Assembly: GCA_015227615.1 (NCBI GenBank)
Contig: JAALGZ010000018.1
Location: forward strand, 186,001 to 250,000
Origin: Labyrinthula sp. Ha
Lineage: Eukaryota > Sar > Bigyra > Labyrinthulida > Labyrinthulaceae
Reading direction: 5' to 3'
DNA length: 64,000 nucleotides
Under the pieces are notes generated by a model. It was not told where the DNA came from and searched no databases. It was given only the letters and a program-made list of their open reading frames with translations. The translations under genes and the position numbers were made by a program. The stretch's first letter is position 1; every line of letters starts with the position of its first letter. Positions 21,871-31,900 of the stretch are shown piece by piece.

Positions 21871-23373
21871 ATGAAGATTGGAAAAGATGCTGGATTTCAA
21901 GAAACTGAAGTACTCTTAGAAGATTGTAAAAGGAATCTAAATGAGATAAAAAAGAAAAAAATACAAAAAAGAGTAACGCCCTTGAGTAAAAAGGAGACAA
22001 AAGCGGTTCCATGCTCACTTCAAAATAATATAAAACCCGTGAAACAGAAGAAAAAGTTTATCGAAGGAGAAATGAAGATTAATGAGAAAGATTCAAACAT
22101 TATGACATCTGAGAGCTTAATTAATCTGGAGAATGAACAAAATTTTAATAAAATCTTTACTAACGCACAATGGGAGAATAATTTAGCTAAAGCTGTGTTG
22201 CAAATTTACAAGACTGCCAAGAAAGAGGTGAAACATCGAGGAGAGTCAAAGGAGTGTAATCCAGCAAAAGCGAAAAATATAAAGAATTTTAGACCAGTTT
22301 GGACATCAGGAACAGGTGATTTTTTCCCTCAATGGTGTACTTTGAACATCATTTTACCTAATTCAAGTCATTGCACATCAGCTGAATTCCTCGGTGCATT
22401 GATTCATGGAGTAGATACCTGTCAAGAATCTCACATCCTGTGTAATCAGCTTCAAACTCTGAGAAACCAACACCAGTTTCAGGCTTACCTAAAACTTGTT
22501 GGAAATTCTTTAGCTAGTTTTTCTCGTCTAAACTTAATTAATGAGATGAAACAGCATGAGTACTCAAAAGTGTTTAAAGAAACTGAATTACGACTTTGGA
22601 GACAGTTTGTGAATCTCGCTATTAATTTTGCTGAATCCTTGATCAAAACAAAAAAATTTGTTCGAGGCTTAAAAATTCTGAAATTAGTTGAGAATGCGTT
22701 TTTTCTTCATGGTGATGCTGAATGTCCATTTCCAGTTAATCTGCAAGATGCACTTGATCCCCCTTACTTTCATTTATACTGGAGTTTTCTTTGTGATGGA
22801 CTCAGTTTTTACTACTACTCCGTCAAGAAACTTAACATGGCAAAAACTTACAATCTCAAATCGAGGAAATTGGTTAAGCTTTTTCTCAGGAATTTACCAA
22901 CCCAATTTAGATCCGCAGGTAGAAAAATTTTTGATGAGAATAATGTAAGATTTAATTCTCATCTTAGTTGTATTCAGTACAGAAATCAGTTAGTAAAGAA
23001 TGAATTGGCATCTAAAGCATCTCTTATTTGTATTAAAACCCTAAAATCTCAAATCGAGGAAGCCTTTGCTTACGAAGAGGGTAAGAACTCAATCAGAACT
23101 AATGAGACTCTTGTCTTTCTCACTGAAAAGGAAGAGACAAATGTAATCCCTTTGATAGCTTCTCTAGCACTTGAATATTATAACTTGAGTATAATTTATA
23201 TCTCTAGTGATACAGGAACTCGAAAATCCAAAATTATATGCACGAAGAAATCAGAAGAATGTTGTAATAAAGCAGTAAAGCTTGCAAGATTGTCGCTCGC
23301 TTACTCTAGCAGGTTTCTTCACCAGTTTCAAAATTTACAAAAATCAATTGGAGAATATATGACGAATTTATAA
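21871..23373 (+). CDS. Uncharacterised helical (TPR-like) protein
   Basis: Intronless, 500 aa, ATG at 21871. I do not recognise it. Residues 1-70 are very rich in Lys and Glu and probably disordered. From about residue 145 the protein becomes compact and helical with spaced Leu/Ala/Tyr, in a TPR-like manner: LRLWRQFVNLAINFAESL, then KKFVRGLKILKLVENAFFLH, and near the C-terminus LASLALEYYNLSIIYIS and CNKAVKLARLSLAYSSRF. Cysteines are scattered and no signal peptide or membrane segment is visible. It converges on the TTC1-like gene with 10 bp between stop codons. Length, codon use and the clean frame support a real gene. Confidence 0.7.
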   Translation: MKIGKDAGFQETEVLLEDCKRNLNEIKKKKIQKRVTPLSKKETKAVPCSLQNNIKPVKQKKKFIEGEMKINEKDSNIMTSESLINLENEQNFNKIFTNAQWENNLAKAVLQIYKTAKKEVKHRGESKECNPAKAKNIKNFRPVWTSGTGDFFPQWCTLNIILPNSSHCTSAEFLGALIHGVDTCQESHILCNQLQTLRNQHQFQAYLKLVGNSLASFSRLNLINEMKQHEYSKVFKETELRLWRQFVNLAINFAESLIKTKKFVRGLKILKLVENAFFLHGDAECPFPVNLQDALDPPYFHLYWSFLCDGLSFYYYSVKKLNMAKTYNLKSRKLVKLFLRNLPTQFRSAGRKIFDENNVRFNSHLSCIQYRNQLVKNELASKASLICIKTLKSQIEEAFAYEEGKNSIRTNETLVFLTEKEETNVIPLIASLALEYYNLSIIYISSDTGTRKSKIICTKKSEECCNKAVKLARLSLAYSSRFLHQFQNLQKSIGEYMTNL

Positions 23374-23383
23374 AAAATGAAAA

Positions 23384-23971
23384 CTATTTATTTGGATTGT
23401 AAGATATATTATATCCACCTGTTTTTGGATCTTGTGTTGCTTTAAAATTATCCAGACTCATTCCGAAGTTGCTTAAGAAAGAGTTTCCTAAGCCTTTTAG
23501 CTGACTAAACATCTCGTTCTTTAATTTTCCCTCCAGTTCTTTTTTTCTATTGATTGCTTTTGTATATTTTGGGTTCATCGAAACAGCACTAGAAGCTGCT
23601 TCTAAAGCGTCTCCAGTTTTTCCCAGATGCATCAAACATGCCGCACAGTTGTTGTATATTATAGACCGAGGTTCAAAAAACTCACTTCTATGAGGAATAT
23701 GTGCCAATGCGGATTTATATTGATCCAATGCCTCTTCATATCTTTTTTCTCGAAATAGATCGTTTCCAATACTTTTAAGTTCTTGTGAAAGAGAAGGAGC
23801 CGTGTCTACGTGTTCCCGCATTAATGGATCATCTTCATCATCAAGAATTGATAAATAAGGTGAAGAAGCATTAGGTTCTGCTGTTTCTTCAATATTCTGG
23901 ATTTCTTCAGTAGATGGTGTAAGAATATCTTCATTCTTCTCTTCTCTTCGATTACTTTGATCTTGTGTCAT
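23384..23971 (-). CDS. TTC1: TTC1-like TPR co-chaperone, shortened
   Basis: Intronless; 195 aa from the ATG at 23971, or 204 aa from an in-frame ATG at 23998. Residues 65-150 hold two TPR units (ELKSIGNDLFREKRYEEAL, then NCAACLMHLGKTGDALEAA). The C-terminus follows TTC1 closely: LKNEMFSQLKGLGNSFLS, FGMSLDNF, DPKTGGYNISYNPN. TTC1 binds Hsp90/Hsp70 and Ras-type proteins. Its usual third TPR and helix are missing: NPKYTKAI runs straight into KKELEGKLKNEM with no room for an intron. I prefer the second ATG because the first lies in a motif shared with the PFDN5 leader. Confidence 0.8.
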   Translation of the reverse strand: MTQDQSNRREEKNEDILTPSTEEIQNIEETAEPNASSPYLSILDDEDDPLMREHVDTAPSLSQELKSIGNDLFREKRYEEALDQYKSALAHIPHRSEFFEPRSIIYNNCAACLMHLGKTGDALEAASSAVSMNPKYTKAINRKKELEGKLKNEMFSQLKGLGNSFLSNFGMSLDNFKATQDPKTGGYNISYNPNK

Positions 23972-24080
23972 TTTTGCAAAATGGGACACATGGCCCATTT
24001 CGAGAATATTTTGGGAATCTTAACATTTCATCGGTTTCTCAGTAACGCAGCATTGTGTCAGACATGACCGTTAATACACA
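23972..24080. promoter_or_regulatory. Bidirectional promoter, TTC1-like / SEN1-like
   Basis: 109 bp between start codons, or 82 bp if TTC1 starts at 23998. It contains ACATGGCCCAT at 23988-23998 and GACCGTTAAT near 24065-24075. The GGCC-containing word recurs just upstream of PFDN5. Confidence 0.4.
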
Positions 24081-27000
24081 ATGAACATTCATAAAAGACC
24101 TCGTAGAAAGAAGAGGCAACTAAATCAACCTAACGAAGGGAAGAAAACTAGTGAAAACACACCTGATATTGTGATTATAGAAGATGATAACTCTTTAGTA
24201 GATTTGAGTGAAATATCTCCCAAAAAAACCCCCAAGAAACCCAAAGTTTCGTTTGGGGCTACCCCCTCAAAGAAAGACTTGTCTGCAGCGGAGCTCTTTG
24301 CACTGGGTTCAGAGGTAAAGAAAAATATTGATAAGCAATTTGAGTTTTATAGTTCCTTTATGGATAAGGTTCTTTCTTGGGACCTTCCTAAGGAAATTCT
24401 CTTATCAAATTCAGATCAAACTACTTCAGATATTTTTAAGATGGATAATTTGAAAGATGTTCCTCAACGAATAGCTTCTCCTAAAGAATATAAAAGTGTT
24501 TTTCTTCCTTTAGTTTTGCGAGAACTCACAGATTCTTTGATCTCAAATTTGAAACAAGGAAAACCTAGAATGAAGAGTATTCCTTTCTATGCTAAACTAA
24601 CACCATTGCCTGAGAAGAAGACGAAGTACATAAACACTCAACTGAAATTACTAAATTTCAAAGTAAGTTCTCAAATCTTTGATTCACAGAAGGATTTCCT
24701 GGCCTCAAAGATATACAAGCTTAATGCGAAAGGCCTTCACAGGACACTACTTAAGGATTTGTTTAACAAAAAACTCGAAGATGAACAGCTTAAGTTGGGC
24801 GTTGAGAGACTTCCTGCTTCAGTTTGGATGGATGATGGAGGCAATCTTTCCAAAGGAGATTTAATCTTTCTTTCTGAAGAAAAGACATTTTTCAATGCTG
24901 AAAAAGGTTTCAAACACGTATATCACCAAAGAGAGAAACAAACAAAGTATGGATTATGTCTTGTATCAATGGCATCTAAAGTTTTTGTTGAACCAATAAT
25001 TAATAAGAAAAATAAGAAAGTGACTGTGAATGTGTTTGTTCAAGTGCCAGTGTTTGTGAGAAACGATCTTAATCTAGAAAAATGTTTTGCCTGGAGACTA
25101 GCTCGAGTTATAACAAGTTGGAGAGAATATCTTGCTGTGGAGAAAATTCTTCATGTGGAACGAAACGACTTCAACAAGGCTTTGCGCAATAGTCTGATTC
25201 CATTGGCAAATGAATTGAAACCAGATGGAAAGTATGACAAGAGTCCAATGCAGGATTTATGTGGCATTACCCCAGTTTATATGGCTTATCTAAATAGGAA
25301 GTTTAATCCCAGCCAAATTGAAGCCATTAAATCAGCTGTATTGAAAAAGGAGGGTTTTAATATAATCCAAGGACCACCTGGTATATTCTTATTTTGTCTT
25401 TATTTAAGGGACTGGAAAAAGTCATACATTACTTGGATTATTAAATACACTTCATTTAAACGAGTTTCAAAAGTTTTACACAAGTCACCTACCATCATAT
25501 CCTCAGGGCATTGTTAGTTATAGCTCAACACAAAGAAAACCTAGAATTTTAGTTACTGCCCCAAGTAATACTGCAGTTCGAGAACTGGCAAAGCGGCTTT
25601 TTGAAAAGGGCTTCAGAGATGGTACTAACAATATATATAAACCCAGAGTTGCTTGGTTGGCACGACTCTCTCCGGATCAGAACGACACCATTCCTGACAA
25701 TGAGAGCAACCTTTCTCTGGAACAGCAAGTTGAAAATGTATTCCTGAGATATAAAGAGGTAGACGGGCATAAGCTTGATGAGAACAAGCTGACCAATGAC
25801 CTAAAAGCTATTAGAATGGAGATTGAAAAGTTACAGGCTGGAATAGAGAAAGGTAAGAAAAATATTTTCCAGTATATTCGCCAAAGGAATGAAAATTTTT
25901 ATCATAAACAGGCTGCAGAGTTGATGGACATGTGGGGTAAACGATTTAGTCTTAAAACAAAGGAAGAGAGGAATATGATTTTGCTGGATAGTAAAGTCTC
26001 AATTAGGGAAAAGAAGCGCCTGCTGAGGATGAAGCTACTTGAGCTTGCTGAAGTAGTCTTTGTAACTCTCTCTAGCTCAGCGCTAACAGAAGTGAAGAAA
26101 GTTGGTAAAGTAGAGGGTTTTAATATTGTTGTAATTGATGAGGCTGCTCAAGCTGTAGAACCAAGTGTTTTGATTCCTTTACAATACAAATGTCAAAAAT
26201 GCATCTTGGTTGGAGATCATAAGCAGCTTCCAGCTACTGTAATCTCAGACACAGCAAGCTCTCATTTCTATCAACAAAGTTTATTTGAACGACTCTTGAC
26301 TGGCAATGACTTGAACAGGCTCTTACTTGACACTCAATATAGATGTCATCCGATAATTTCAAAGTTTATTTCACGCAAGTTTTATAACTCGAAGTTAGCC
26401 GATGGGGAGAACGTGCGACATCCAAGTTATAGGCTCCCTTCATCATATGAAAATGGGCGGGAGCAACTTGCGCTCAGCAAGATTTGTACAGGAAGACAAT
26501 TGTTCGACTTTAACAGGCTCTTTGGTCCACTCTGTTTCTTAAATTTAAAGTACAGCAAGGAAGCACAAACCTCTGGGAAGTCGTTTAGTAACCAGGCTGA
26601 AGCTGAAGTAATCGTTCGTATCTATGAAATGATTCGCGCGAACCTGGAGTTGGAAAAGTTTGGAGTTGGTATAATTTCTCCATACTCAGGACAAATTTCT
26701 TTGATTAGAAAAACTCTTGCTCCATCGTCAAGAGAGGACCTGACCAAAGGAACGCTTGAGTTGAATACCGTCGACGGGTATCAAGGTAGGGAATTTGACA
26801 TAATAATTTTATCTTCTGTGAGAGCTGAACCATATCAAGGGAAGGCCAGAAGCATTGGATTTCTGAATGATCAAAGGAGACTAAATGTTGCCATAACACG
26901 AGCTAGATACTCGTGCATTGTTGTTGGACAGGAAGCTCGATTAAACGCCTCTCCATTATGGAAAGAGTTTATAACTTATGTGAGAGAAGAAGGAAAATAC

Positions 27001-27624
27001 TTTTCTTTCAATCAGAATTCTGAGGATTCATGGAATAAGTTTTTGAACTATGGCAGAAAAAGTAGGAAGACGAAACAGGGAAAAATATTGGATAAAAGTG
27101 GGACAGTTTGGCTCGATGAGGCAAACATAAAGCTTACAGATCCATCTTATGGGAAGAATGAAATTATTCCTAGCAGAAAAGTTTTTGAAAAATACAAGCT
27201 AATGAAGGAAAAGATGCGTGAAATTCATAAAGGAAAACTAGGAAACAAAACCAAAGCAAATGAAGAACAGAACTTACTAGATTCGTTGAAAAAAAATCCT
27301 GATACTATAAAGCTACTAAAAAAAGTACTCGGCGACATGGGACTCTGGGAAGAATCTAACACGGATGAAGATCCAGAAACGGAGTTGAACAGATTCTTAG
27401 ACAGAATACTTCGTGAAAAGGAACAAATTTCGCTTACGAAAAGACTTCAGCAGCATCGAGAGAGATCCAAACAAGTCCATGTACCCCTACCACCCCCTCC
27501 TCCCGTTGAAGAATCCAAACCATACATAGTCCAGAGAACTCGGACACCAATAATAAAGCCAGAAGAAAACGAAGAGAAAAATCCAGTTGGAAAAAAGAAC
27601 GTACTTGATTTCTTCAACACATAG
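24081..27624 (+). CDS. SEN1: SEN1/senataxin-like superfamily 1 RNA/DNA helicase
   Basis: Exons 24081-25380 and 25409-27624 give 1171 aa. The 28-nt intron splits the Gly codon inside Walker A, which reads GPPGTGKSHTLL at about 431-442 after splicing. Other motifs: VIDEAAQAVEPS (near 675), LVGDHKQLPATV, LLDTQYRCHP, VDGYQGREFDIIILSSVR and NVAITRARYSCIVVG. These are the UPF1-like set of Sen1, which unwinds RNA-DNA hybrids in transcription termination and R-loop removal. The N-terminal ~100 residues are basic and disordered with a nuclear-type KRPRRKKRQ. The C-terminus has PLPPPPPVEE and ends KKNVLDFFNT, like a degenerate PCNA-binding box. Its stop lies 1 bp from the stop of the scramblase gene. 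Confidence 0.9.
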
Positions 27625-27625
27625 T

Positions 27626-28935
27626 TTAATTGGTATTATTATTTCCGCCACCAGAGCAAGAACAACTGCAGAGACAACCAAACACGTAGCACTCAAAACA
27701 ATTCACAGAGCAAGATCCATCAGCTGGATTGTAATGGAAAGGAGGGCCGCCTTCATAAAATAGATAATCTAATAGTAAAAGTGTCCCGAACAGGTTAGCG
27801 ATTTTTTCATTTCTCTCTTCCGGAGTCTTAACTAGGGAACTTAAATACGATTCTTTCAGCTCAAGAAAAAACTGATCTGCATCACCTGTGGCTTCTTGTA
27901 ATTTATTTGCACCTTCCGGTTTCTTTTTCTGTATATGGGCTAGTTTTCTTCTCTCAGCTCCATCCCCAATTTTATTCTCTTTATCCGTAAGAAACACATC
28001 AAAAGCAATAGAACTGAAAATTTCAAACACTCCTCCAACGCAACAAAAAGGACCAACAACTTTTGCGTAATTCTTCTCACTCTTATCAGCAACATTCAAC
28101 TCTGGAGTAAAACACCCAGAGCATTCTTGACAAGGATTTACCTTTGTAGAGGATCCAAGAAATTTACCATCAACTACTGTAGATTGCGTCTGTTGGAAGA
28201 ATGAGATACATGGACAACAGTTCAGCCGAAGCGGCTTGTCCACAACCATAACAACCGAGGGATCGGTCAACTTGGCTCCTTTTGGTTGAAAACTTGGATG
28301 TCTTGTGTCATGAAAAGCTAATTTTGCAGTGTGATTAGGTTTGCAACAACATCTCATAAACATATCGCTATGTTCCTTAACATATAGCAAGTTCTCTCCT
28401 GTTGCGGCATCATACACATCGTATTTATTTGAAACTTCCACGCAGTCAAACCCAGCAGCGTTAGCCAATGACTCCATAATCTCATATCGTTGCTTTACAA
28501 TGAAATTGCTTCGATTTTCGAAAAAATACAATCTGTTCAGTTTTTGTCCGTTCTATAAGATAATATGGAAGCAAAATAAACGGCTACTGAGAAGGCAGCT
28601 TGGGGCATGGCTTGGGGCCCGGGCGCTGAAGCGAAAGGCTGGGTTTGTACAGGATAAGCAGGAGAGGGGCTGTTTGGGTATTGCTGGGGTTGATTCGGGA
28701 ATGCAGCCGGCTGGGTGGTAGCGTAAGGTTGAGCATATGGTACGTTTTGCTGCGGAAATTGTGGGGGATTTGCACCAGGGACAGCTTGCGGTTGGTACTG
28801 GGCTTGTTGGGGGTAAGGTTGATAGGTTTGGGTTTGTGAATATTGAGGAGATATATTTTGAGAGTATTGTGTTGGGTTAGCGTCGGGTACAGAAGATCCA
28901 TAAGCGGGTTTTGGAGTGTTTGTGTATTCTGGCAT
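27626..28935 (-). CDS. PLSCR: Phospholipid scramblase family protein
   Basis: Exons 28935-28588 and 28552-27626 joined across a 35-nt intron give 424 aa. The start is the first ATG; an in-frame TTG lies 24 nt upstream. Residues 1-116 are rich in Pro, Gln and Tyr, as in animal scramblase N-termini. The scramblase domain follows from about residue 118 (LNRLYFFENRS, IVKQRYEIMESL, VSNKYDVYDAATGENLLYV), with a Cys cluster (RCCCKP), LRLNCCPCISFFQQTQ and VVGPFCCVGGVFEIFS. Scramblases move phospholipids between leaflets or bind DNA and receptors. After VYVFGCLCSCSCS-like Cys-rich residues it ends in polar Asn. Confidence 0.85.
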
Positions 28936-31900
28936 TGTGTTTCTTAGATATTCTTCCAAATTCGAATCTTTTTATGCAGTTGCAAAATGACAGGTATTTT
29001 GGGCAATTTCCCTAATCTCTCATGGGTTGACATCCAACGCATTGTACGAAAGCCGAGAGGTAACAGGTTAATTTTGTTCTTAGCTACTTGTGCAAGTTAA
29101 TGAAATTGTCTATGAATAGTGCAGATAATCTTAGAGCACCCATGATTAGTTTATTAAATTTGGTTGAGCACTTATTAAAATAGCCAAAAAACAATCTCCA
29201 AGAGATCTCATCACACGCTCAAAATTCTATATTGGTTGAAGAGGAATACCGCTTAGGGCCCAAGTATATGAAATAAATTACATTAAGTATGTTTGAGGTA
29301 AATTATTACATTACTCGGAAGAAATAGATACATAGCTAAGTCTAGTAATAGAATACAAGAGCCAGCTTACTTAACGGCGTCGCTTTCATACCTTAAGAAC
29401 TTATGCCCCTTCAGTGTAGTACCATATGAAAACACCAGGTACCTTCGCTTTATTTTATGAAACAAAGATATCCAAAATTTTACATTTTAGTTCTTTTTGA
29501 TCGGAATAAAGTCGAGAACATACCAAAAATCACATCAGAAAGTCTGTATGTATCACAGAAAACTCCATCGTACATGTAAAATTGGGCCAGAAATTATAAT
29601 ACGGAAGCGCATAAGTACGTCACGTATAATAGGAAAAACTAGAGATTGCAGCCAGTATGAAATAGAGTAAATAAACCAGTACCGGATAGAGAGATCACGC
29701 TCCTATTCCGTAATTTGGTTACCCCTATCGCTAGTTTACCCAACGAATAATTATTTTTCTTAGGGCGATTATACGCAGTTCTAGTTCTACTTTGCGAAAT
29801 AAACTCTACCAGGCATCGAAAATTAGATATAGCTATTAACCAAAGTATCTAAAGCTAGTTTTTAATATCCCGAAACCCAAGAGGTGTAGCTGGTTTTCTT
29901 AGCTACGAGCTTCAATTGCGGATACTGAGCATGCCGAAGAGTAGTGCCATGGTTCACGAACCCGTACTTAATTTGGGAAAGAAATAAAGATTAATAAATT
30001 CAATAGCTTACGTGTCGCAGTAACAGATAGAGCGGGAAAGTAAAGAATAACCTACTGTAAGAATGTACCGAGAAGTAGAACGAGATGCATGTTAAACTCA
30101 TGTGGAAATAGTCTTGTATAAGCTTCCGAAATGTTGCCAAGAATAGAAGCAAAATTTTCTTCTCATCGATATCCATAGCTATTCGCTTAAGCCATTAACT
30201 ATGTTGCAAAGAAAAAGCAATCACTATAATTTGTTACAATTTTGTAAAAATAAAACCTGGATAGAAGAATCGTGCCACCTTCCATCTAATACCTAAGAGA
30301 GTTAATTTATTCCAACTAAATCAGTTTCAGCAAATAAAATGAATGGAGTAACAATATTCAGTACACTATTTGGAATGGCCAACACAAAAATAACAAATCC
30401 TTGAGTCCTTTAAATTAGTCTAAATATGAAAGTTATCAGACACAAATATGACTTCATAGCCCAAAAAAATATTAATACTTGAAAGAAAGTTTACAGAGGA
30501 AATGTAGCTGGGAGAATTTACTACCATTTCTTCCTCCTAATCGTACAACATCATCGAAAACAACATGACAGAGTAGCTAAATCACTTGACGCAAACTAGT
30601 CTCGCTGCACATAGCTCAATAAAAACCTTAATCTGCTGAAGCACTAACTTTGGTTTGAAATACATGCTGCTGGACTCAAAAAATAGATATCAGAGTGATC
30701 AAACCCATGATAAGCTCAAAAAGTAACCGGATATCTAATAATTTCTAAATCTAGTACAGAATAAGCTAACTATTATATTGACATCATCTGATTAGAGTAC
30801 TCTTGTCAACAAAAGAAAGCTTCATGACTCCAGAAATTTATAGAAATCAAGCCAACCTATGAATAAAGCTTCACATATAGTCTTTGATAGAAGCATCTCA
30901 AATCCTTAATAAGCTTTCAAGATCCCAGGAGTTGTACATGTACATAGATTAGCGTAGCAATACCTCCAACCAGGATATTTCAACAAGGAAAACTACATTA
31001 CGTCAGATTGAACCTTGAACCAAAATTTTTCTTTAGCTTAATAACCTTAGATATCCTTAATAACCAATGGAGCAGCAGGAGACTACGAATTGAGAGCTTT
31101 GCACATGTGATTTAGAAATATGCTCGAAAGGTTCAAGACAAAGCTGTGAATTTAGTAAAAAACTTCTCACTCTTGAAGGACCAAAAGAAGGTGAGACAAA
31201 ATATGCCAATGGGAAGTTACCTTTCTATCTTAAGAGAAAGGGCATGCTTAAGAACATTTGCTAGACAGACATATCGCCCTATTGAGCACTGTACTTAAAA
31301 CGGTGTTTTATCTCATCTCTGAAGACATCCTCCATATCATTGATGATATTTAACAGTAGGTAGGTGAGATAACAGTATGATACGTCGCATTATTCTTGAA
31401 ATCATTAAATTCTTTTTGTTAGAAATCCAAACTGATAAAATAAATCAGAAAATTATCCTCATATCATCGTGACTTTCCTATATTACTAATGCAATGTGCA
31501 AAGTAAAGAAATACTAAAACACGTACCTTGCTAAATTAAAGTATAGTAATGGCCTACAAAATGATCCCTGTTTTGATAGTTTCTTATATTTGATAAGGTT
31601 TTCTACACTAAACCCCGAGAAAAGGGTGGTAAAGCAGAGAAGAGATTATTTTGAAATTCAAGCCTTCGGTAAACTATATTCAAAATTTTTTTGATAGATA
31701 TCCCGGGTCCCTAGAAATAAGATTACTCCTTTTTATTTTTGAATAAAATAATGTTCATGCATGTATTTTCATCTTTATAGCTTTGAGAGAACTGAACGCT
31801 TCAATTTGCACATAGGTTTTTAAACCAATATGTTATTTTGATTGCATTTTGAAGTTACTAGATATGGAAAATTGTTTTCCCCTGGTGGTTTATTTTAACA

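Noticed and set aside
23998-24000. Upstream ATG of TTC1 as the true start
   Set aside because: It adds an atypical MGHVSHFAK leader and lies within the shared GGGCCAT word; the ATG at 23971 is preferred but not proven.
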